This document shows, piece by piece, positions 1 through 5,898 of a DNA stretch of 5,904 bases. How positions within the stretch are numbered: position 1 is the first letter of the stretch; the number at the start of each line of letters is the position of its first letter. The stretch lies in assembly GCA_021442965.1 (NCBI GenBank), contig JABUUX010000128.1, positions 1 to 5,904 of the forward strand. The letters are read 5' to 3'. The translations under genes and the position numbers were made by a program. This stretch comes from Treponema sp. (lineage in GTDB: Bacteria; Spirochaetota; Spirochaetia; Treponematales; Treponemataceae). The notes below the pieces were generated by a model. That model was not told the origin of the DNA, did not search any database, and was given only the letters and a program-made list of their open reading frames with translations.

Positions 1-37
1 TTTTCTCCCGGCTATTAAGCCATAAAGTATTCCTTTA

Positions 38-71
38 TGTATAAATATACAAATTTTTGCATAAATATACA
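38..71. repeat. Tandem pair of 14-bp near-palindromes, operator-like
   Basis: TGTATAAATATACA (38-51) and TGCATAAATATACA (58-71) differ at one base and start exactly 20 bp apart. The first is a perfect dyad, TGTATA-AA-TATACA. They end 21 bp upstream of the proposed -35 box of the kinase gene. The arrangement suits two regulator dimers bound on the same face of the helix, but AT-rich DNA makes chance repeats commoner than usual and no regulator is identified. Confidence 0.5.
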
Positions 72-92
72 ATATAAACTTTTCCTTTTTTT

Positions 93-121
93 TCCACAAT
101 CTTAAATTTTTGGCTTATACT
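93..121 (+). promoter_or_regulatory. Candidate sigma-70 promoter of the nucleoside kinase gene
   Basis: A -35-like TCCACA (93-98, four of six matches to TTGACA) is separated by 17 bp from a -10-like TATACT (116-121, five of six matches to TATAAT). This would start transcription near 127-129 and leave a 5' leader of about 25 bases. The surrounding sequence is very AT-rich, so other -10-like boxes exist. Confidence 0.5.
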
Positions 122-142
122 ATAAGAAAACATTTCAAGAAC

Positions 143-147
143 GAGGT
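143..147 (+). promoter_or_regulatory. Ribosome binding site of the nucleoside kinase gene
   Basis: GAGGT lies five bases before the ATG at 153 and is the only good Shine-Dalgarno match nearby, so it fixes this start. Confidence 0.8.
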
Positions 148-152
148 AACTT

Positions 153-1811
153 ATGAGTGAATTTATCAGTATTTCTTTACCAAACAAAACCATTTCGGTA
201 AAAAAATCTTCCCTTATCAAAAACTTTATACAAGAAACAGGTATTCCAACAGAAAAAATTTTTGGAGCTTTTGTAAACAATCAAATTCTCGGACTTAATG
301 AGACGATTATTTTTAATTGTAAGATTGAACCCATAATTGACAACAGTCTTGAAGGCGGAAAAATATACCGCCGTTCCCTCTGCCTGCTTCTGGCTTGTGC
401 CGCTCATAAAATTTTTCCGGGGAAACGACTAATCGTAGGAAGTTCCATTGACAGAGGTTATTTTTATACTTTTGATGACGGAAAAGAAATCGAACAAAAC
501 CAAATAGAAATGCTTCTTTCAAAGATGAAGAGCATGGTTAAACAAAATATAGAAATTGAAACTGAAACTGTATCACACTCTGAAACCTGCAAAATTCTTG
601 AAGATGAAAAACTTACAGAAACCAGAAAAATGCTTGATTTTAACTGTCCGCCGGCAGTTGAGCTGGATTACATTGACGGTTTTTATGACAAGCACTATGG
701 TCCTGTAGTTCCTTCCACAGGAGTTCTAAAAACATTTGATTTGATGAAATATAAAGATGGATTTCTGCTTCGATATCCATCTTCTAAAGACATAAATGAA
801 ATGACACCATTTCAAGATCAGCCTGCACTTTCTAAAGTTTTTTCTGAATACAAAAAATGGGGAAAAAGAATAGGAGTTACAACAGTTGCCTCCCTTAATG
901 AAATCTGTCTTTCTAAACACAGTACACAGGATTTTGTGGACATTGCAGAAACATTCCAGACTAAAAACATTTCAAATATTGCTTCCCAAATAGCAGAAAA
1001 AAAATCAGTTCGAGTAGTTCTAATAGCAGGACCTTCAAGTTCCGGAAAAACCACAACATCAAAAAAACTTGCTTTGGAACTTCAGGCAATTGGAATAACT
1101 CCTAAAGTAATTAGCCTTGATGATTATTATGCAGGACTGGATCGCTGTCCTCGTGATAAAAATGGTAAGCCAGATTTTGAATGTCTGGAAGCTCTGGATA
1201 TTGATTTACTGAATCAGAATCTTCTTGATTTATTTTCTGGAAAAACGGTACAACTTCCTTCATACGATTTTCATAATTCCAGTCAATATTTTGAGGATAC
1301 AAAAAAAATGGAACTTAAAGAAAATGAAATTCTTATCATGGAGGGTATTCATGGATTAAACCCAGGTTTAACTCCCAAAATTCCTGATGAACTGAAATTC
1401 AAAATATATCTTTCTGCCTTAACACAGCTAAATCTTGATGATCACGCACGTATTTCCACTTCAGACAACAGACTTATCCGTCGAATTGTCCGTGATGCCC
1501 GTTACAGAAATAAAAGTGCTGCTGGTACTATAGCAATGTGGGAAAGTGTAACCAACGGAGAAAAACTGCATATTTTCCCATATCAAAATAATGCAGATGC
1601 AGTTCTGAATACTGCATTGGATTACGAACTTGCTGTTCTAAGAATCTATGCAGCCCCTCTTTTACGATGTGTAAAACCTGACCAAAAAGAATACGCAAAG
1701 GCATCTGAACTTCTAAACTTTTTAAACTTGTTCAGTACAATTCCGCCTAGTGTAGTCCCTCCGCGCTCAATTATCAGAGAATTCATTGGGGGGTCAGATT
1801 TCAGATACTGA
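153..1811 (+). CDS. Nucleoside (uridine-type) kinase with N-terminal TGS and ThrRS-like domains
   Basis: A 552-residue cytoplasmic protein, probably an ATP-dependent nucleoside kinase of the uridine kinase/phosphoribulokinase family. Residues about 4-60 resemble a TGS (ubiquitin-like) domain. Residues about 72-210 resemble the second additional domain of threonyl-tRNA synthetase, including GPVVPSTG (183-190). Residues about 285-510 form the kinase: Walker A GPSSSGKT (293-300), DDYY (323-326), PSYDF (369-373), EGIHGLNP (397-404) and the arginine-rich RLIRRIVRDAR (440-450), followed by WESV and IFPYQ. The HxxxH and CxxxH metal ligands of true ThrRS editing domains are replaced (R74, L78, H181, V185), so editing is unlikely. 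The start is supported by GAGGT five bases upstream of ATG. The same fusion is known in clostridia, Thermotogales and spirochaetes. Exact substrate (uridine, cytidine or other) cannot be read from sequence. It converges on fliJ with a 10-bp gap and has no evident link to flagella. Confidence 0.92.
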   Translation: MSEFISISLPNKTISVKKSSLIKNFIQETGIPTEKIFGAFVNNQILGLNETIIFNCKIEPIIDNSLEGGKIYRRSLCLLLACAAHKIFPGKRLIVGSSIDRGYFYTFDDGKEIEQNQIEMLLSKMKSMVKQNIEIETETVSHSETCKILEDEKLTETRKMLDFNCPPAVELDYIDGFYDKHYGPVVPSTGVLKTFDLMKYKDGFLLRYPSSKDINEMTPFQDQPALSKVFSEYKKWGKRIGVTTVASLNEICLSKHSTQDFVDIAETFQTKNISNIASQIAEKKSVRVVLIAGPSSSGKTTTSKKLALELQAIGITPKVISLDDYYAGLDRCPRDKNGKPDFECLEALDIDLLNQNLLDLFSGKTVQLPSYDFHNSSQYFEDTKKMELKENEILIMEGIHGLNPGLTPKIPDELKFKIYLSALTQLNLDDHARISTSDNRLIRRIVRDARYRNKSAAGTIAMWESVTNGEKLHIFPYQNNADAVLNTALDYELAVLRIYAAPLLRCVKPDQKEYAKASELLNFLNLFSTIPPSVVPPRSIIREFIGGSDFRY

Positions 1812-1817
1812 AATTGA
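1794..1817 (+). terminator. Hairpin over the kinase stop codon, possible terminator
   Basis: ATTTCAG (1798-1804) and CTGAAAT (1808-1814) form a perfect 7-bp stem with a three-base ATA loop. TCA/TGA (1794-1796 with 1815-1817) adds three pairs beyond a bulged G. On the plus strand it is followed by TTTATTATTCTT, a broken U-rich tail. The stem is AT-rich and holds the TGA stop codon, so it would be a weak terminator. On the minus strand no U-tract follows, so it is not an obvious terminator for fliJ. Confidence 0.35.
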
Positions 1818-1821
1818 TTTA

Positions 1822-2268
1822 TTATTCTTCAGTGCGAAGAACATCAGCAGAATAACGGATTGTATTAATTTCATCCAAATCGTTATCTTCTTCGCGCTGT
1901 AAATCATTTTTATATTTTTCTAATTCAATTTTTTTCATTTTTTCCAAAGCCTGAACTTTCTGCATTTTTTCTAATAGATTTTTTCTTTTCTGTTCAGACA
2001 CCATTTTGGCTTCTGCAAGTTTCTTCAAAAGTTCTTCTTTCTGAAAATCCAAAACTTTAAAAAATTGTTGGGATGAAATATAACTTTGAGCATCCAAATT
2101 ATTCTTTAAACTTTCCTTGGTTCTTGCATACTGAGCGGCAACTGCATTTAAGTTATTTTGAATCCCCGTTTCTACAGCCAGAGCTTTTGCCAGTTCGCTT
2201 TGAGCAGTTTCTTCTTCAAATTTTCTAATTTCAAGAACACTTTCCAGTTCAAATGAAAATTTATTCAT
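1822..2268 (-). CDS. fliJ: Flagellar export protein FliJ
   Basis: A 148-residue protein, the usual FliJ length, almost wholly charged and helical, with no signal peptide or membrane segment. The N-terminal FSFELESVLEIRKFEEETA matches the typical FliJ opening, and the Lys/Glu/Leu-rich stretch from about 75 to 130 should form the antiparallel coiled coil. FliJ is the central stalk of the type III export ATPase: it inserts into the FliI hexamer, resembles the gamma subunit of F1-ATPase, and contacts FlhA and export chaperones. The gene begins 2 bp after the fliI stop. Only a weak purine-rich AAGAAAG (2276-2282), inside the fliI 3' end, serves as ribosome binding site, so translation is probably coupled to fliI. 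FliJ diverges quickly between species, so the assignment leans on position after fliI as well as on sequence. Confidence 0.87.
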   Translation of the reverse strand: MNKFSFELESVLEIRKFEEETAQSELAKALAVETGIQNNLNAVAAQYARTKESLKNNLDAQSYISSQQFFKVLDFQKEELLKKLAEAKMVSEQKRKNLLEKMQKVQALEKMKKIELEKYKNDLQREEDNDLDEINTIRYSADVLRTEE

Positions 2269-2270
2269 AA

Positions 2271-3671
2271 TTAAACTTTCTTCATTTCTTCAGTATTAGG
2301 ATTACTTTCCGATGGATTCTCAGCATATTCTGACTCAGGGATTTCAATACCCGTAAGTAATGAAAGTTTATTAAGCGTATCTTTCATTGGACAAGGTTCA
2401 AATTCTTCCTGACACAAGAACTTTTCAATATCTTCATGTTTATCAATAGCTGCATCAATTTCTGGAGAACTTCCTTTTTGATATACTCCCGAAGTTATCA
2501 TTGTCTCTCGTGCTTGATAAGTACTCATCCAGCCTCTTAAAACAGCACAGGCTTTTTTTGTCTGCTTTCCTGTTACACGGTTTGAAAGACGTGAGATAGA
2601 AGGCAGAACATCAATAGCAGGATAATGATAAGCATTAGCCAATGCTCGGTTCAAAATAATATGTCCATCCAAAACACCGCGAACTGTATCAGAGATAGGC
2701 TCATTCATATCATCTCCGTCTACAAGAACTGTATAAAATGCAGTGATGGAGCCCTTATCATTTGTGCCTGTTCTTTCCAGAAGCTTAGGTATCATTTCAA
2801 AAACAGACGGTGTATAACCTCTTTGTGCTCCAGGTTCTCCTTTAGCAAGACCTATCTCACGCTGAGCTTTTGCAAAACGCGTAACAGAATCCATCATCAG
2901 CATTACATCCATCCCCTTGTCGCGGAAATATTCTGCAATAGCCGTCGCAACATATGCTGCCCGAAGGCGGCAAATAGAAGGCTGGTCTCCTGTAGAATAT
3001 ACAATTACAGATCTTTTTAATCCTTCTTCACCAAGATCCCGTTTAATAAAATCTAATACTTCACGCCCACGTTCACCAATTAACCCAATTACATTTACAT
3101 CAGCATCAGTATTTCTGGCAATCATAGAAAGAAGAGTTGATTTTCCAACACCTGTTCCAGCAAAAATACCGATTCTTTGCCCCTTACCAATAGTTAAAAG
3201 AGAATCTATAGCTCGAACCCCAGTTGTAATACGACGTTTTATATCAGATCTCAACATTGCATCCGGAGGATCTGCCTCGGCAGGATAAAAGGTTTCCGGA
3301 ATCATTTCTCCAAGACCATCTACAGGTTTCCCGGTAGCATCTACAGTACGTCCCAAAAGAGACATTCCCACGGGAACCTGAAGCACATTTCCTGAAGCAA
3401 CAACTTCACAACCCACTTCAATCCCTTTAGTAGAACCAAAAGCAGAAAGTTTAACTTTTCTATCTTCCAAACCTACAACTTCTGCCAAAAGCTGAGAGCC
3501 GTCATTAAGTTTGATTGTGCACATTTCCCCTAACACAGCTCTAGGACCTTCACTTTCAATATCCAGACCTTTCACTGCAGTAACTCGTCCAATATAGAGA
3601 ATTGTTTCAGCATCAATCACAGAAGAAAGATATTTTGTAAAATTAAAATCTTTTGTATAAGAAGAACGCAT
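2271..3671 (-). CDS. fliI: Flagellum-specific ATPase FliI
   Basis: A 466-residue cytoplasmic ATPase related to F1-beta and to type III secretion ATPases; it energises export of rod, hook and filament subunits at the base of the flagellum. Residues about 20-110 form the N-terminal beta-barrel. The nucleotide-binding core has Walker A GTGVGKST (172-179), the catalytic-glutamate motif GERGREV (199-205, E200), Walker B ending at D261 in DSVTRFA, and the alpha/beta ATPase signature PAIDVLPSIS (351-360). The C-terminal helical domain is followed by an acidic tail (about 443-463), slightly longer than many homologues. All catalytic residues are present. AGGGTGG (3676-3682) lies just upstream of the ATG. 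It follows fliH after 34 bp and precedes fliJ by 2 bp. DSVTRFAKAQREIGLAKGEP marks it as FliI rather than ATP synthase beta. Confidence 0.97.
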   Translation of the reverse strand: MRSSYTKDFNFTKYLSSVIDAETILYIGRVTAVKGLDIESEGPRAVLGEMCTIKLNDGSQLLAEVVGLEDRKVKLSAFGSTKGIEVGCEVVASGNVLQVPVGMSLLGRTVDATGKPVDGLGEMIPETFYPAEADPPDAMLRSDIKRRITTGVRAIDSLLTIGKGQRIGIFAGTGVGKSTLLSMIARNTDADVNVIGLIGERGREVLDFIKRDLGEEGLKRSVIVYSTGDQPSICRLRAAYVATAIAEYFRDKGMDVMLMMDSVTRFAKAQREIGLAKGEPGAQRGYTPSVFEMIPKLLERTGTNDKGSITAFYTVLVDGDDMNEPISDTVRGVLDGHIILNRALANAYHYPAIDVLPSISRLSNRVTGKQTKKACAVLRGWMSTYQARETMITSGVYQKGSSPEIDAAIDKHEDIEKFLCQEEFEPCPMKDTLNKLSLLTGIEIPESEYAENPSESNPNTEEMKKV

Positions 3672-3706
3672 TTTCCCACCCTGATTTTATGCGCTTTCAA
3701 ATCCAG

Positions 3707-4636
3707 TTAGGATTCTCTTGCTATTTCTGAACGTTTTATATTCTTTACAGGTGAAACTTCAATAATCTTATTTTCAAGTTCTGTAAGCTGACTTGATATG
3801 CGGGCATCAATAGCACCAAAGTCTGTTTCAACAATACATCCGCCTTTTTCAACCGATGAATCTTCCAGAACGGTTACCCCCTGAACTTTTTCCACATACT
3901 TAATAAAATCATCTGTATGCTCTGAAGTCAGTTTTACATCTTCCATATTAACACGAAGAGTTACTTCACCTCGGGTACGAACTTTTTTAAGTGCAGCCAT
4001 TACATTTGCCATAATAACATTCTTATGATTTTCAGAGATGATTTTTACAACTTTTCGAGTCATAAGAATTACAAGTTCAACAATCTGAGTTTCTGTATCA
4101 CGAAGAATTTCTTCTCTACGCTGCATAACAGCTTCAAGCATTTTATGCATACGGTCTACAAGACGTTCAGATTCAGCTTTTCCTGCAGCATAACCTTCTT
4201 GAGTACCATCTTCATAACCTTTTCTTTTTGCTTCTTCTTCAAAAGAATCCCGCTGGCTCTGAGCTTCTGCAATAATCTGCTGAGCTTCAGCATTTGCACG
4301 GGCAATAATAGCTTCTGCCTCTTTTTCTGCCTGAGCTTTTATTTCTTGAGCTGCATCTGTCTGTCGTTTGATTTCGCTAAAGGCGGCATCTTCAGCATTT
4401 TTTATTATCTGATCAGCCTGTTTTTGAGCATCTACAGCAAGTTTTTCTTTTTCACTTTCCCACTGCTTTTTAAAAGCTTCCGCTTCACGGCGAAGATCAT
4501 CAGCTGTAGGACCTTTGTATTCTTCAACAACCTCTTCAATAATTTCTTCTTCAGGCTGATAATTTCGAACCAAAGGAAGCATTACCTTGTTGTCGTTTGT
4601 TTTCATTTCGCCAGGGCGAAAAACAGACTTTGCCAT
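3707..4636 (-). CDS. fliH: Flagellar assembly protein FliH, long spirochaete-type
   Basis: A 309-residue protein that binds FliI, restrains its ATPase activity and ties it to the C-ring; in spirochaetes FliH forms the spokes between the ATPase hub and the rotor. Enterobacterial FliH is about 235 residues. The extra length here is an Ala/Glu/Gln/Lys-rich coiled coil (about 45-135) resembling peripheral-stalk subunits of rotary ATPases. It is followed by the FliH hallmark of stacked GxxxG motifs, with glycines at 140, 144, 148 and 152. The C-terminal domain carries the FliH/SctL signature GGCIVETDFGAIDA (265-278). The N-terminus (MAKSVFRPGEM) lacks the paired tryptophans that anchor enterobacterial FliH to FliN and FlhA; the only tryptophan is W59. 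AAAGGA (4643-4648), six bases before the ATG, supports the start. The gene begins 26 bp after the fliG stop. Confidence 0.94.
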   Translation of the reverse strand: MAKSVFRPGEMKTNDNKVMLPLVRNYQPEEEIIEEVVEEYKGPTADDLRREAEAFKKQWESEKEKLAVDAQKQADQIIKNAEDAAFSEIKRQTDAAQEIKAQAEKEAEAIIARANAEAQQIIAEAQSQRDSFEEEAKRKGYEDGTQEGYAAGKAESERLVDRMHKMLEAVMQRREEILRDTETQIVELVILMTRKVVKIISENHKNVIMANVMAALKKVRTRGEVTLRVNMEDVKLTSEHTDDFIKYVEKVQGVTVLEDSSVEKGGCIVETDFGAIDARISSQLTELENKIIEVSPVKNIKRSEIARES

Positions 4637-4662
4637 ATCTTTTCCTTTCTAAAAACTTAAAA

Positions 4663-5775
4663 CTATGATACCAGTTCGTCTTCACCACTACGAGCAATAA
4701 CGATATCACCAGAATCTTCAAGACGACGAATAATAGATACAATTTTCTGCTGAGATTCCTCAACATCCTTAAGACGTACCGGTCCCATAAATTCCATATC
4801 TTCTTTAAGCATACTTGCGGCACGTTTTGACATGTTGTGAAATATTTTGTCCTGAACTTCTGTATCGACAGATTTGAGAGCTTTTGCCAGTTCCTGCTGA
4901 TCGACATCGCGAAGAACTTTCTGAATTGCACGGTCGTCCAGCATAACAATATCTTCGAACACGAACATTCGTTTTTTGATTTCTTCTGCCAAATCCGGAT
5001 CATCTTCTTCCAAAGATTCAATAATAGATTTTTCAGACGATCGGTCAACAAGGTTGAGGATTTCAACAATAGCTTCAACACCACCAGCGGCAGTATAGTC
5101 TTCTGAAGAAAGTGTAGAAAGTTTCTTTTCAAGAACACGTTCAACTTCACGCAAAACATCCGGAGATGTTCGGTCCATAGTAGCAAGACGTTTAGATACT
5201 TCAGCCTGCATATCTTCAGGCAAATTCTGTAAAATCACGGCAGCCTTTCCAGGTTCAAGATAGGCTAAAATCAAAGCAATAGTCTGAGGGTATTCCTGCT
5301 GAATAAAGTTCAAAAGATGAGCAGGATCTGTTCTACGGATAAAGTCAAAAGGTCGAACTTGAAGACTTGATGTAAGACGATTGATAATATCGATAGCTTT
5401 CTGTGAACCTAAAGATTTTTCCAAAAGTTCTCGAGCATAATCAATACCACCAGTTGTGATGAAATTCTGTGCATTCATCAGTTCCTGGAATTCTTCCAAA
5501 ACAGCATCTTTAAATTCTGCATCAACCTTTTCTTGTCGGGCAATTTCAAAAGTAAGAGTTTCAACTTCATCTTCACGAAGATGCTTCATTATTTCGGCAG
5601 CAACTTCTGGTCCCAAAGAAATAAGGAAGATAGCAGCTTTCTGTCGACCTGTTAAACTTTTATAATCTTTCCCTTTTTTTGCAGGGGCAGATACAGGCTT
5701 AAGACTTCCCGGCTTTGGAACGGGTTTTGGATTACTGCTTCCAGTAGATTTGGTGGTTGTTTCTTCTTCTGCCAT
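4663..5775 (-). CDS. fliG: Flagellar motor switch protein FliG (operon-encoded paralogue)
   Basis: A 370-residue C-ring protein that joins FliF to the rotor and generates torque against MotA. The first 40 residues are a Ser/Thr/Pro/Lys-rich, probably disordered extension, which makes it longer than the usual 331-338. The FliF-binding N-domain starts near LTGRQKAAIFLISLGPEVA (41-59). The middle domain has EYPQ (161-164) where most FliG proteins have EHPQ. The hinge Gly-Gly is at 231-232 and MFVF at 270-273. The C-terminal torque helix keeps counterparts of E. coli K264, R281, D288, D289 and R297 as K301, R318, E325, D326 and R334 (my own hand alignment). The start is fixed by AAGAGG (5785-5790) nine bases upstream. 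Spirochaetes often have two FliG proteins; gene order suggests this is the one in the flgB/fliF operon, called FliG2 in Borrelia and T. pallidum. Confidence 0.97.
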   Translation of the reverse strand: MAEEETTTKSTGSSNPKPVPKPGSLKPVSAPAKKGKDYKSLTGRQKAAIFLISLGPEVAAEIMKHLREDEVETLTFEIARQEKVDAEFKDAVLEEFQELMNAQNFITTGGIDYARELLEKSLGSQKAIDIINRLTSSLQVRPFDFIRRTDPAHLLNFIQQEYPQTIALILAYLEPGKAAVILQNLPEDMQAEVSKRLATMDRTSPDVLREVERVLEKKLSTLSSEDYTAAGGVEAIVEILNLVDRSSEKSIIESLEEDDPDLAEEIKKRMFVFEDIVMLDDRAIQKVLRDVDQQELAKALKSVDTEVQDKIFHNMSKRAASMLKEDMEFMGPVRLKDVEESQQKIVSIIRRLEDSGDIVIARSGEDELVS

Positions 5776-5784
5776 ATATATTAA

Positions 5785-5790
5785 CCTCTT
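5785..5790 (-). promoter_or_regulatory. Ribosome binding site of fliG
   Basis: AAGAGG on the minus strand, nine bases before the ATG ending at 5775. It supports the long FliG with its disordered N-terminal extension rather than a start nearer the conserved domain. Confidence 0.75.
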
Positions 5791-5814
5791 AAATTACTTC
5801 CCTATTCAGACTGT

Positions 5815-5841
5815 AAATCGTAAAGTTCTTCTTGAACTTTA
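5815..5841 (-). promoter_or_regulatory. Candidate sigma-28 (FliA-type) promoter ahead of fliG
   Basis: Read on the minus strand, TAAAGTTC (5841-5834) matches seven of eight bases of the sigma-28 -35 consensus TAAAGTTT. Eleven bases later TACGATTT (5822-5815) keeps the central CGAT of the -10 consensus GCCGATAA, four of eight overall. Transcription would begin about 30-35 bases before the fliG ATG. The -35 box is also one arm of an inverted repeat, which could explain the match by chance. Confidence 0.35.
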
Positions 5842-5842
5842 C
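5820..5842. repeat. Perfect 9-bp inverted repeat in the fliG leader
   Basis: GTAAAGTTC (5820-5828) and GAACTTTAC (5834-5842) are exact reverse complements around a five-base TTCTT loop. No U-tract follows on either strand, so a simple intrinsic terminator is unlikely. The dyad could be an operator or an RNA stem upstream of fliG. Confidence 0.65.
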
Positions 5843-5879
5843 TCCCATGCTCCCTAACCCGCATTTTTTTTGCCTTGTC

Positions 5880-5898
5880 AAGTTTGCATAGCAAACTT
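5880..5898. repeat. Perfect 8-bp inverted repeat near the right edge
   Basis: AAGTTTGC (5880-5887) and GCAAACTT (5891-5898) are exact reverse complements around a three-base ATA loop. On the minus strand an AAAAAAA run follows, not a U-tract, so it does not look like a terminator for an upstream fliF. It may be an RNA-processing stem or the end of a repeated element. Confidence 0.65.

Noticed and set aside
1..35. End of an upstream gene at the left edge
   Set aside because: Stops appear early in several frames, but the few codons before them carry no recognisable protein, so no partial gene can be called.
2625..3288. Two overlapping plus-strand frames antisense to fliI
   Set aside because: Neither gives a recognisable protein, and the opposite strand encodes fully conserved FliI motifs over the same bases.
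4025..4660. 211-codon plus-strand frame antisense to fliH
   Set aside because: Its Phe/Ser/Cys-rich translation is what the complement of Glu/Lys/Ala-rich codons gives; there is no domain and no good ribosome binding site was noted.
4551..5186. 211-codon minus-strand frame overlapping fliG and fliH
   Set aside because: It is an out-of-frame shadow of fliG with Leu/Lys/Trp-biased, motif-free protein. The fliG frame over the same bases has clear conserved domains.
5802..5864. Possible 20-codon minus-strand ORF (MRVREHGSKVQEELYDLQSE) with AAGG eight bases upstream
   Set aside because: It is too short to support without conservation data, and it spans the inverted repeat and the candidate sigma-28 promoter. 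It is recorded because it could be a leader peptide or part of a repeated element.
5853..5881. Perfect TTGACA (5881-5876, minus strand) as a sigma-70 -35 box
   Set aside because: At 16-18 bp spacing the downstream hexamers (GGTTAG, GTTAGG, TTAGGG) are poor -10 boxes, so a sigma-70 promoter is not supported.
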